Assembly (NCBI GenBank): GCA_021613335.1
Contig: JAJTWR010000431.1
Location: 1,674,001 to 1,738,000 of the forward strand
Source: Whitmania pigra
Taxonomy: Eukaryota > Annelida > Clitellata > Hirudinida > Haemopidae
Direction of reading: 5' to 3'
Length of the DNA stretch: 64,000 bases
Shown: one piece after another, positions 25,173 through 32,713 of the stretch
How positions within the stretch are numbered: the first letter of the stretch is position 1
Layout: every line of letters begins with the position of its first letter
Program-made: the position numbers and the translations under genes
The notes under the pieces: generated by a model
Told to the model about the DNA's origin: nothing
Database searches by the model: none
The model's input: the letters and a program-made list of their open reading frames with translations, nothing else

Positions 25173-25742
25173 ATGACACAATCGAAAAACCTCGAGGTCG
25201 CCCGATTAACTGAGCTTCAACAAGCGACGCGCATCCATCGGCAAGCGCATGGGTGCGAAGCTTATACCTTTGAAGACGGACCCGGGCTCATTGCTCTAGT
25301 TCAATCGATTGAAGCTCGGCGTGTTCTTGAGTTAGGAACAGCACTAGGCTTTACAGCCTGCTGCCTTGCGCAAGGCCATAGTTCAGCGCATGTGGACACC
25401 ATTGAGGGTGACGCTACGCATGTGAAGCTTGCTCGAGAAAACATCGCCGCTCAGGGAATCTCTGCCCGAGTCACCGTTCATCAAGGCAAGTTTGAAGCTG
25501 TGCTCCCGAATTTCGTTCCGGAATACGACGCAGTCTTTTTTGACGGATATGAACCATCCATCGCTGTTCTCGAACGAATGAGAGAACTGCTACGAAAAGG
25601 TGGGCTTCTCATCTGCGCCAATTCATCACTCGTAAGCGGTGGGATGCGCAGGGAGCTTGATGACTATCTGAAGGATCCAAAGCTGTGGGCCAGAAAGGCT
25701 CCCATTGAAAATGGAAGAACCATAGTCTGCGTAAAACTGTAG
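25173..25742 (+). CDS. Class I SAM-dependent O-methyltransferase-like protein
   Basis: The 189-aa product has the Rossmann SAM-binding motif VLELGTALGFTACCLA (near residue 50), an acidic residue in VDTIEGDA, and AVFFDGYEP in the position of the O-methyltransferase DxxK motif, followed by LLRKGGLLICAN. It is most like catechol O-methyltransferase/family 3 O-methyltransferases, but the substrate is unknown. It is convergent with the tmRNA gene and has no operon partner. Confidence 0.72.
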   Translation: MTQSKNLEVARLTELQQATRIHRQAHGCEAYTFEDGPGLIALVQSIEARRVLELGTALGFTACCLAQGHSSAHVDTIEGDATHVKLARENIAAQGISARVTVHQGKFEAVLPNFVPEYDAVFFDGYEPSIAVLERMRELLRKGGLLICANSSLVSGGMRRELDDYLKDPKLWARKAPIENGRTIVCVKL

Positions 25743-25755
25743 AAAGATGCCTGGT

Positions 25756-25777
25756 CGACTGACACAAGTACCAGTCG
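25756..25777. terminator. Hairpin between methyltransferase and tmRNA
   Basis: CGACTG (25756-25761) pairs with CAGTCG (25772-25777) over a 10-nt loop in the 53-bp gap between two convergent genes. On the minus strand it is followed at a short distance by a T-rich TCTTTCT, making it a candidate terminator for tmRNA. Confidence 0.4.
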
Positions 25778-25794
25778 CGACTTACATCATTACA

Positions 25795-25795
<1 letters not shown>

Positions 25796-25827
<32 letters not shown>

Positions 25828-26161
25828 AGCCTTCAGTTTGAAGTCACTACGCGCGTAGCCCATGGTTTACTGCCTTGTCTTTGAGACTCCCGTGGGCAGG
25901 ATTCTCAAAGACGTATCTCAGTAGAAGCTCATTTCACGCACCTGAGAGAGGCGCGAAACAAAGCCCGCATTGATGACGACCGGTAACACCTCGCAGGCGG
26001 AAGGTGCAGCGATCGGGCGTTGCCGTTTTTTAGGCGGCGAGCGCCAGCTCAACGTTGTCGTTGGCTGTTGAAGCGTGCTCATTTGAATTTACGAGTGTGA
26101 TGAGCTCACTCGGCGCGCGACGACGAACCTCGTATGCCCCCGTCGAAGCCATGTCGCCCCC
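25796..26161 (-). ncRNA. ssrA: Transfer-messenger RNA
   Basis: The gene is about 366 nt. The 5' end reads GGGGGCG followed by GGCTTCGACG, as in other tmRNAs, and pairs with CGCCTCC at the 3' end (25797-25803) to make the acceptor stem. Just inside is a T-arm (CCGGGTTCGATTCCCGG). The discriminator base is A, and CCA is not encoded (the genome continues CTG), so CCA must be added after transcription. The mRNA-like part encodes the tag ANDNVELALAA before TAA. tmRNA with SmpB rescues stalled ribosomes and marks the unfinished protein for proteolysis; clpA/clpS, whose products work in that clearance, lie 2 kb away. Confidence 0.96.
26030..26065 (-). other. tmRNA proteolysis-tag reading frame
   Basis: Resume codon GCC followed by codons for NDNVELALAA and TAA. 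The tag ends in ALAA, the signal recognised by ClpXP/ClpAP-type proteases. Confidence 0.93.
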
Positions 26162-26189
26162 AATTGTGAAAGAACGAAACCGACTTTCC

Positions 26190-26218
26190 ATTATACGCGC
26201 CAATTGGCGCGATGTCAC
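26190..26218 (-). promoter_or_regulatory. tmRNA promoter with palindromic spacer
   Basis: On the minus strand GTGACA (-35, 26213-26218) and TATAAT (-10, 26190-26195) are separated by 17 bp, a near-consensus sigma-70 promoter about 29 bp upstream of the mature tmRNA end. The spacer is almost entirely the perfect 16-bp palindrome CGCGCCAATTGGCGCG (26196-26211). Confidence 0.8.
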
Positions 26219-26431
26219 GGCCGCAAGAGGTCTCCATGAGGCTACAGGGAGTTCAGGTAGCCGGACGGGGTAGGCTTCAGAACTCCTAAGAATCTGAAAT
26301 GACGGCGGAGGCATGCGATTTGCAGGGCTTTACGGGTCAGTACCTGTAGCGAGATGGCAAGAATCGGAGGAAATCTCTTCGGCTCTTCGCTCAAGCGCGC
26401 CACGGAGGCATCGGGGGGCCGTCTTGGCGGA

Positions 26432-26468
26432 GTTTACAAATAGGGACGTATTATCGTAATTTGTAAAC
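26432..26468 (+). promoter_or_regulatory. Inverted repeat operator upstream of XRE-ImmA gene
   Basis: GTTTACAAAT (26432-26441) and ATTTGTAAAC (26459-26468) form a perfect 10-bp inverted repeat with a 17-bp spacer, ending 17 bp before the start codon. It fits binding by the HTH domain of the downstream gene, i.e. autoregulation. Confidence 0.65.
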
Positions 26469-26485
26469 CTCAGAGGTGTGTTCCA

Positions 26486-27541
26486 ATGTTCAGCGACAGG
26501 CTTCATAGGGCACGGAAAGCAGCCGGATTATCCCTGCGCGACCTCGGCGAGTTCGTCGGCGTTTCTCACGCCGCAATCAAAAAGTACGAAGATGGGCTCG
26601 CTAAGCCCTCCGGCGATATTTTAATCGGGCTATGCCGTGCGCTCAAAGTGCGCGCTGAATATTTCTTCCGGCCACAAGAACTGTTGGAACTCGAAGACGT
26701 CGAATTTCGTAAGCGGAGCCCACTACCCAAAAAGCGCTTGGATTCGATTACCCATGAAATTCTCGACCAGATTGAGCGCCGTTTAGAATTGGAAAGCTTT
26801 TTTCCGCAGTCGCCCGCCAAGGAGTTTGTTCCGGTGAGCGGGCTGCCAAAGAACATCTTCGAACTCGGACAAATTGAGAATGTCGCTGAGCGCGTCCGCG
26901 ATGCATGGAGCCTCGGCCTAGACTCGATTCCCGAGCTGATCGACGTTGCCGAGACCAACGGCATCCGAATTTTCATGATTGGAGGAGATGGGGATTACAA
27001 ATTCGATGGCCTCGCCGCTCGCGTCAAGGGCATGCCCATCGTGGTCGTCGGGCGCCATTGGCCCGGGGATCGCCAGCGATTTACGATCGCGCATGAACTT
27101 GGGCACTTCATGTTAGCTGGTCGCCTGTCTCGGGACCTGAACCAAGAACGGGCATGCAATCGCTTTGCTGGGGCCTTCCTATTTCCTCGCGCTTCGGTGC
27201 GACAAAAACTCGGTGAACATCGCAGTGCCATCGAATTGAAAGAACTTGGGTTGTTGAAGGAGCAAGTCGGCCTGTCGATGTCGGGGATCCTCTATCGCGC
27301 TCGGGAACTGGGAATTCTCTCCCAGGCTGACTACGAAAAGCAGACCAAAAAATTCCGCAGCAAGGGTTGGCACAAACAAGAGCCGGGGCGCGACGAACCG
27401 TCAGAGAAGGCTCACGTATTTGAGCAATTGGTTTTTCATGCGCTGGCTGAAGACTACATCGGCGAGTCAAAGGCCGCAGAACTCATGAACATGCCATTGT
27501 ACCAGTTTGTGCGCATGCGCTGGATGGAGAAGGATAGCTGA
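26486..27541 (+). CDS. XRE-HTH / ImmA-IrrE metallopeptidase regulator
   Basis: The 351-aa product joins an N-terminal XRE helix-turn-helix (about residues 5-60: ARKAAGLSLRDLGEFVGVSH) to an ImmA/IrrE zinc peptidase domain with HELGH near residue 205 and a downstream glutamate in RACNRFAGAFLFP. Related proteins cleave or relieve repressors in mobile elements and DNA-damage responses, or act as antitoxin-like regulators. No separate repressor substrate or toxin lies next to it. A strong inverted repeat precedes it. It may be a remnant of a mobile element beside tmRNA, a common integration locus, but no integrase is seen. Confidence 0.85.
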   Translation: MFSDRLHRARKAAGLSLRDLGEFVGVSHAAIKKYEDGLAKPSGDILIGLCRALKVRAEYFFRPQELLELEDVEFRKRSPLPKKRLDSITHEILDQIERRLELESFFPQSPAKEFVPVSGLPKNIFELGQIENVAERVRDAWSLGLDSIPELIDVAETNGIRIFMIGGDGDYKFDGLAARVKGMPIVVVGRHWPGDRQRFTIAHELGHFMLAGRLSRDLNQERACNRFAGAFLFPRASVRQKLGEHRSAIELKELGLLKEQVGLSMSGILYRARELGILSQADYEKQTKKFRSKGWHKQEPGRDEPSEKAHVFEQLVFHALAEDYIGESKAAELMNMPLYQFVRMRWMEKDS

Positions 27542-27559
27542 ACTTGAAGCATCCCTAGG

Positions 27560-28003
27560 TCAGAAGAAATTGTAGTTTGCCAACCACCCCAAGTGCGACG
27601 CCAGCACCCACGCATAGTTGAGGGCGAGGAGCGCCAAGCCCCAAGGAAGCAGCGTGCGAGCGTTGGCGCCGAGCACGAAGCCTGATTGGGGGAAGGCCAG
27701 GGCGGGCGGGCGCAGTGTAAGCGAGCGCAGTCCGGTCAGAGAGAGGATGGCGCTCAGGACCGTCCACGCAGCCCAAAGCACGAACAGCCCCAACAATAGG
27801 GTGCCAAGAGGGTTCGATGCGAGTGCGCCCGTCACATCGCCATGGGTAAAGCGGTAGACCGCGCGGGTGAGGCCGCAGCCGAGGCAGGGTATGCCGGTCG
27901 CGCTGCGCAGCGGGCAGGGGAGCAGCCCCCAAAATTCGAGGGGCAGGTCGCGCACCACGAGGAACGCCAAGACCGTACATGCTCCGAGCCCCAGCGCTGG
28001 CAA
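27560..28003 (-). CDS. DUF2752 membrane protein
   Basis: The product (about 147 aa) has the DUF2752 signature CPLRSATGIPCLGCGLTRA followed by FTHGD and several hydrophobic segments, so it is a small inner-membrane protein of unknown function. The start is uncertain: the first usable codon is TTG 28003, without a clear ribosome binding site. It begins 23 bp downstream of clpA on the same strand and may be cotranscribed with clpSA. Confidence 0.7.
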   Translation of the reverse strand: MPALGLGACTVLAFLVVRDLPLEFWGLLPCPLRSATGIPCLGCGLTRAVYRFTHGDVTGALASNPLGTLLLGLFVLWAAWTVLSAILSLTGLRSLTLRPPALAFPQSGFVLGANARTLLPWGLALLALNYAWVLASHLGWLANYNFF

Positions 28004-28026
28004 CGAGGGGCGTTCGGAGCGCAGTG

Positions 28027-30342
28027 TCAGGCCTCGATAGCGCTCAGGTCGCGCTGTGGGTCAGCAGCGCTGAACGTGAGTGCGAGTCCGCTCGCATCCT
28101 CGCGGAGGTCCACTATCGCCATGCCCCCATCGCGGAGGGTGTCGAAGAGGAGCGCATCGGCGAGCGGCCGCTTCAAGTGGTTGTCGATGACCCGGCTCAT
28201 GGGGCGCGCACCGAACTCTGGGTCGTAGCCCTTTTCGCCAAGCCAGCGCCGGGCCCGGTCGGTGACCTGCAGGACGACGCCTTTCTCCCGCAGGAGCCCC
28301 GCGAGCGTCCGAACTTCCTTGTCGACGACTCGCAGGATGATGTCCGGGCCGAGGCTCTGGAACTGCACCACCGCATCGAGGCGGTTGCGGAACTCCGGCG
28401 AGAAAGTCCGCTCAATGGCCGCGTTACCCCGCGACGTATCGACGAGCGGTTGATCCCCGAAGCCCACCGACTTGAGGCGCATCTCGCGCGCGCCCGCGTT
28501 GGTGGTCATGATCAGGACGATGTTCCGGAAGTCCGCTTTGCGACCGTTGTTGTCGGTCAGCGTCGCATGGTCCATCACCTGCAGGAGGATGTTGAACAGC
28601 TCCGAATGGGCCTTCTCGATTTCGTCGAGAAGCACCACCGCGTGAGGACTCTTGCGAACCGCGTCGGTCAGGAGCCCGCCTTGGTCGAAGCCGACGTACC
28701 CCGGCGGCGCACCGATGAGGCGCGAGACCGTGTGGCGCTCGGAATACTCCGACATGTCGTAGCGCAGGAACTCAATGCCGAGCGCGGTGGACAGTTGCTT
28801 CGCGAGTTCGGTCTTCCCGACGCCGGTGGGCCCCGCGAAGAGGAAGGCGCCGATGGGAGCGTCGCCGCGCCGCAGTCCGGAGCGGGAGAGCTTCATCGCC
28901 GAGGCAAGCTCCTCGATGGCCTTGTCTTGCCCGAAGATGACTCGCTTGAGCGTCGCGTCCAGCCCGCGGAGCTGTTCGCGTTCATCGAGCGCGAGGCTCT
29001 TCGGCGGCACCCGCGCCATCTTCGACACAATCTGTTCCACGTCGTGCACGGTGACCTTCCCGGTGGGCTCCTTGCGGAGGCGGTCGCGGGCACCGGCCTC
29101 GTCGATGACGTCGATGGCCTTGTCGGGCAGGAACTTCTCGTTCACGTATTTCCCGGCCATCTCCGCAGCGATGCGCAGCGCCTCCGGCTCGTACTTGACC
29201 AGGTGATGTGCCTCGTAGCGGGAAGCGAGTCCCTGGAGGATTTTGTAGGTGTCCTCGACGGACGGTTCGAGCACGTCGATGCGCTGGAAGCGGCGCGAAA
29301 GAGCGCGGTCCCGGTCGAAGGCGGCCTTGTATTCATCGTAGGTCGTCGACCCGATGCAGCGGAGGTTCCCCGCCGCGAGCGCTGGCTTGAGCAGGTTCGA
29401 CGCGTCCATGGAGCCACCGCTCGTGGCGCCCGCGCCGACGATGGTGTGAATCTCGTCGATGAAGAGGATCGCGTCTTTCTGGGCGAGCAGCGCTTTCAGC
29501 ACAGCCTTCAGGCGCTCTTCAAATTGCCCACGGAACTTCGTCCCCGCGAGGAGCGAACCCATGTCGAGGCTGTAGACCCGCGCCGAACGGAGCGGCGCCG
29601 GAACCCGCTCCTCGGTGATGGCGAGCGCGAGCCCTTCGGCGATGGCGGTTTTCCCAACGCCCGATTCGCCGACATAGAGCGGGTTATTCTTCCGGCGTCG
29701 GCAGAGCACTTGGATTGTTCGCTCAAGCTCCCGTTCCCGCCCGATGAGCGGGTCGATGAGGCCCTTCGTGGCCTGGAGGTTGAGGTTGGTGCAGTAGGAG
29801 TCGAGGGGGCTGCGCGTGGGCGGGATATCCGACTCTTCGGTCGCTGGCCCCACGTTGTCGGAGGAGTCCTCGCTGCGATTCTTGCCGGAGCTCAGCTCCT
29901 TGCGGACCCCGTGCGAAACGTAATTCAGCACGTCGTAACGGCTGATGCCCTCTTCAAGCAGGAAGTGCAGCGCCTGCGAGCCGGTCTCCTTGAAGATGGC
30001 GATGAGCACGTCGGAGGAGTCGACCACGTTTTGCTGGGCCGACACCGCATGGGCCATCGCTCGCCGGAGCACCCGGTCGACGCCGATGGTCTGTTGCGGC
30101 TCCTCAATCGTGTCGTCGGGTAGCCGCTCAAGTTCCTCCTCAATGAAGCGCTCCAGCCGCTCCTTGAGGCGTTTGGGGTTCCCGCGGCACGCCTCGACAA
30201 TCTCGATGGTGCGTTGATCGAGGAGCATGCCCAACATCAGGTGCTCTAGGGTGAGGTACTCATGCCGGAGCCGACGAGCCTCCGTGAGCGCAAAACGAAT
30301 CGACGCCTGCAACTCCTTGGCGATCATCGGACGCTGCTCCAT
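28027..30342 (-). CDS. clpA: ATP-dependent Clp protease ATPase subunit ClpA
   Basis: ClpA unfolds N-end-rule and ssrA-tagged proteins and feeds them to ClpP. The 771-aa product has the ClpN repeat domain (EYLTLEHLMLGML), AAA+ module 1 (GESGVGKTAIAEG; FIDEIHTIVGAG) and module 2 (GPTGVGKTELAKQL; VLLDEIEKAHSE), and lacks the ClpB middle coiled coil. ATG 30342 follows an AAGGAT. clpS ends 5 bp upstream, so the adaptor and the unfoldase are made together. clpP is not in the window. Confidence 0.97.
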   Translation of the reverse strand: MEQRPMIAKELQASIRFALTEARRLRHEYLTLEHLMLGMLLDQRTIEIVEACRGNPKRLKERLERFIEEELERLPDDTIEEPQQTIGVDRVLRRAMAHAVSAQQNVVDSSDVLIAIFKETGSQALHFLLEEGISRYDVLNYVSHGVRKELSSGKNRSEDSSDNVGPATEESDIPPTRSPLDSYCTNLNLQATKGLIDPLIGRERELERTIQVLCRRRKNNPLYVGESGVGKTAIAEGLALAITEERVPAPLRSARVYSLDMGSLLAGTKFRGQFEERLKAVLKALLAQKDAILFIDEIHTIVGAGATSGGSMDASNLLKPALAAGNLRCIGSTTYDEYKAAFDRDRALSRRFQRIDVLEPSVEDTYKILQGLASRYEAHHLVKYEPEALRIAAEMAGKYVNEKFLPDKAIDVIDEAGARDRLRKEPTGKVTVHDVEQIVSKMARVPPKSLALDEREQLRGLDATLKRVIFGQDKAIEELASAMKLSRSGLRRGDAPIGAFLFAGPTGVGKTELAKQLSTALGIEFLRYDMSEYSERHTVSRLIGAPPGYVGFDQGGLLTDAVRKSPHAVVLLDEIEKAHSELFNILLQVMDHATLTDNNGRKADFRNIVLIMTTNAGAREMRLKSVGFGDQPLVDTSRGNAAIERTFSPEFRNRLDAVVQFQSLGPDIILRVVDKEVRTLAGLLREKGVVLQVTDRARRWLGEKGYDPEFGARPMSRVIDNHLKRPLADALLFDTLRDGGMAIVDLREDASGLALTFSAADPQRDLSAIEA

Positions 30343-30347
30343 GGTGA

Positions 30348-30749
30348 CTATCCTTCCTCTGGTTCGTAAGACAACTTGAGCGGGTACTCGTTTTGGCGTG
30401 AGAGTTCGTGTGTGCGGTGAACCTTAGTCTCTGCGACCTCTTTCGTGAAGACACCGGCTACTCCAACACCTCTTTCATGAACGTTCATCATGATGAGAAC
30501 GGCTTCGGCTTCCGACTTATGAAAGACGGTTTGTAGCACCCAGACGACGAATTCCATCGTCGTGTAATTGTCGTTGTGAAACAGCACCCGGTAGAGCGGG
30601 GGCTTCTTGAGCTTCTGCTGATGGGCGTGCTCGGTGACGACGCTGGTGCCGCCGCCCGCTACACCGGTGCCCGTGACACTCGTGCCCGCGGCTCCGCTGC
30701 CGTCGTTGGGAATGTGGGGCCGTCGCCGGGGACTCATGTACCCGGCCAT
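30348..30749 (-). CDS. clpS: ClpA adaptor protein ClpS
   Basis: ClpS binds the ClpA N domain and presents N-end-rule substrates. The 133-aa product carries the family core PPLYRVLFHNDNYTTMEFVV, the HxxG-type region NVHERGVGVAGVF and a C-terminal EPEEG. The N-terminal about 45 residues are Gly/Thr-rich and longer than usual. ATG 30749 is the longest start; ATG 30737 (MSPRRRP) is an alternative. It is directly upstream of clpA. Confidence 0.94.
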   Translation of the reverse strand: MAGYMSPRRRPHIPNDGSGAAGTSVTGTGVAGGGTSVVTEHAHQQKLKKPPLYRVLFHNDNYTTMEFVVWVLQTVFHKSEAEAVLIMMNVHERGVGVAGVFTKEVAETKVHRTHELSRQNEYPLKLSYEPEEG

Positions 30750-30772
30750 TCTAGCACGCTTGGGAGATGCTG

Positions 30773-31147
30773 CTATCTCGTGCGTCGCCGACCGGGTCGC
30801 TCGTAGGTGGCGGTGATCGTCGTGGTGATGCCTCCACGGACGAGCCAGTGGCCGACGATTGTCGCCTGCCGCGGCTTGCAGGTGGCGACGAGCTTATCGA
30901 GAATCTCGTTGGTGACCTTCTCGTGGAAGGCCCCTTCGTCACGGAAGCTCCAGAGGTAGAGCTTCAAGCTCTTCAGCTCGACGCAGAGCTTGTCCGGCAC
31001 GTACCGAAGCTCGATGCGGGCAAAGTCCGGCTGCCCGGTCAGCGGGCACAGACAGGTGAACTCCGGACAATCGAAGGCAATTTCATAGTCGCGCTTCGGC
31101 GATGGATTCGGGAACGTCTCCAGATTCTTCGAGGGGCGAGAAGCCAT
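30773..31147 (-). CDS. queF: NADPH-dependent 7-cyano-7-deazaguanine reductase
   Basis: QueF reduces preQ0 to preQ1 in queuosine biosynthesis for tRNA modification. The 124-aa product is the short type-I form with [18 protein letters not shown] (catalytic Cys and Asp) and the QueF motif [10 protein letters not shown], plus [13 protein letters not shown] 31147 (MASRPSKNL) is the natural start; an upstream in-frame codon adds residues unlike the family. No other queuosine gene is near. Confidence 0.93.
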   Translation of the reverse strand: MASRPSKNLETFPNPSPKRDYEIAFDCPEFTCLCPLTGQPDFARIELRYVPDKLCVELKSLKLYLWSFRDEGAFHEKVTNEILDKLVATCKPRQATIVGHWLVRGGITTTITATYERPGRRRTR

Positions 31148-31243
31148 GGGCGGGTTGCTATAACGCAGCAATACCTGATTCAACTGATCAGCGTGAAAGG
31201 CTCTCTTTTCCTCTGCGAAGGTTCGCGGTACACGTTTTTCGTG

Positions 31244-31960
31244 ATGATCGAAAATCTCATGAAATCGATAAAGGCGCGGTGGAACTCCGAGTCGGTTGAA
31301 GAACTCCGTCAGATGGAGCGGTCGCTGCGCGAGTACGTCAAAGAGAAACTCCAGCAGGGCTCATTTCTGGAGCGGATACAGGAGGTCCTGAGTTCGGTGC
31401 TTCCCTCGACGCCCGTGCCCAGCGCGCCGCCGCCCCGAGCAAGCCCCGTGAAGCGGGCTGCGCGCCCCTCAGCGCCGGTGCGCTCGTCGGCGCCTGTGCG
31501 TGCTTCTACTCCAGTGCGCGCAGCTCCGAAGGCCTCGGCGCCTGCGCCACGCCTCTCGGCGCCCGCCAAGCCCTCTGCTCCGCCGAAGCGGGCGACTGCG
31601 GCGAAGCGTGCCACGAAGCCGACTCGCAGCAAGTCCTCCCGTTCCCCACACGAGGCGCTGCTGAAAGCCCTTGAAGCGCACCCCTCCCGCGAGGCGCTCC
31701 TCGCCGCCGGAGCCGCCCCTAACCAGGTGATGCGCTCGCTGATTCCCCTCTACTTGGGGAAGTCGTCGCGAACGAAAATCACCTCCGGCGTCACCTCGAA
31801 GTTCTGGTCCGCGCTCGGCATCAAGTACGCAGCGCCGAACGCCGCGAAGATGCTTCGCCAGAACGCCCACCTCGCCCGACGAACGGCTACCGGCGTGCGC
31901 TTGACCCCCGCCGGGATCGCTTACGTGGAGGCCGCGATGGCAGGCCGCCGCTCTTCGTGA
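31244..31960 (+). CDS. Ala/Pro-rich hypothetical protein
   Basis: I do not recognise this 238-aa protein. From ATG 31244 it has a short charged helical N terminus ([20 protein letters not shown]), a low-complexity middle (about residues 60-140) of Ala/Pro/Ser/Lys/Arg repeats of the SAPVRAS type, and a C-terminal basic domain of about 100 residues that could be a winged helix ([18 protein letters not shown]...[15 protein letters not shown]). Its basic, repetitive linker suggests DNA binding, but this is only a possibility. Its last 74 bp overlap the convergent carbonic anhydrase gene, which may weaken one of the two 3' ends. Confidence 0.6.
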   Translation: MIENLMKSIKARWNSESVEELRQMERSLREYVKEKLQQGSFLERIQEVLSSVLPSTPVPSAPPPRASPVKRAARPSAPVRSSAPVRASTPVRAAPKASAPAPRLSAPAKPSAPPKRATAAKRATKPTRSKSSRSPHEALLKALEAHPSREALLAAGAAPNQVMRSLIPLYLGKSSRTKITSGVTSKFWSALGIKYAAPNAAKMLRQNAHLARRTATGVRLTPAGIAYVEAAMAGRRSS

Positions 31961-32603
31961 CCGGGTCACTCGGGTGCGGCGCTAACTGGTAGATGGGATC
32001 GACCATCCGGCTCGGTTTCACCGTGATGAGCTGGATGAGGTGCCCCGTTTCCAAACCGTAGGCCCAGCCGTGCAGCGTTGGCCGCCGCTCCCGCCGCCAC
32101 GTCTCCTGAATGACGGAGGTCGTCGCGAGCTGGTGCACCTGCTCCAAAACCGACAGCTCCGTGAGCCGCGACTCGCGGGCCCGCCCGGCCGGCAAGCGAG
32201 AGAGCTCATCCCGGTGGAGCCGGTAGACGTCCTTGATGCCCTTCAACCAGGGGTCGATGGCCCCGAAGGAGCGCCGCGCCAGCGCCGACCGGATGCCTCC
32301 GCAGCCGTAGTGCCCGCAGACGATGATGTCCTTCACCCCCAGGACCCGCACGCCGTATTCGAGCACCGAGAGCAGGTTGAGGTCCGTCGGGACGACCTGG
32401 TTGGCGATGTTCCGGTGCACGAAAATTGTGCCCGGCAGCGTGCCGGTAATCACGTTCGCCGCGACCCGGCTGTCGGAGCAGCCAATCCACAGCACCTCCG
32501 GCGCATGCAGGCGAGCGAGCCGCGAGAAGTATTTCGGGTCTTCCGCTATCCGGGCGGCGGCCCAGGCGCGGTTATTCCGAAGCATGGTCTGAACAATCCC
32601 CAT
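31887..32603 (-). CDS. Beta-class carbonic anhydrase
   Basis: The enzyme interconverts CO2 and bicarbonate. The 238-aa product shows the beta-class zinc signature IGCSDSRV and CGHYGCGG (two Cys and one His ligands, with the Asp-Arg dyad) and FVHRNIANQV. I begin at ATG 32603 because GGAGGGG is five bases upstream. The C-terminal tail is Arg/Ser-rich, unlike core family members, and overlaps the convergent unknown gene by 74 bp, so the tail may have been extended by loss of an earlier stop. A SulP transporter that could carry bicarbonate is encoded about 24 kb away, without linkage. Confidence 0.9.
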   Translation of the reverse strand: MGIVQTMLRNNRAWAAARIAEDPKYFSRLARLHAPEVLWIGCSDSRVAANVITGTLPGTIFVHRNIANQVVPTDLNLLSVLEYGVRVLGVKDIIVCGHYGCGGIRSALARRSFGAIDPWLKGIKDVYRLHRDELSRLPAGRARESRLTELSVLEQVHQLATTSVIQETWRRERRPTLHGWAYGLETGHLIQLITVKPSRMVDPIYQLAPHPSDPVTKSGGLPSRPPRKRSRRGSSARR

Positions 32604-32713
32604 AGAGACCCCTCCAAAGATTCTTCGCCCTACCTGCATCCGGTCCTTGCGTCGAGGATGGAGTCGGGGAAGGATGTGCGACACACTTTTTACCTTCTTT
32701 CCCCTTTGGATCT

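Larger units (their letters stand above)
26162..26485. other. Intergenic region with divergent promoters
   Basis: This 324-bp stretch between tmRNA and the XRE-ImmA gene has no coding frame I would support. Its left end holds the tmRNA promoter and 5' precursor leader; its right end holds the operator-like repeat of the next gene. Between about 26230 and 26430 I see nothing specific. Confidence 0.5.

Noticed and set aside
26030..26314. Open frame of 94 codons ending in the tag sequence
   Set aside because: It is the tmRNA tag region read further upstream into structured RNA, not a protein gene.
25796..26485. Integrated element at the tmRNA 3' end
   Set aside because: No integrase and no duplicated tmRNA 3' end were found in the window, so an element cannot be supported.
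27979..30123. Long plus-strand open frame (714 codons) opposite clpA
   Set aside because: The clpA frame has clear ClpA motifs; the antisense frame has none and exists because of high third-position GC.
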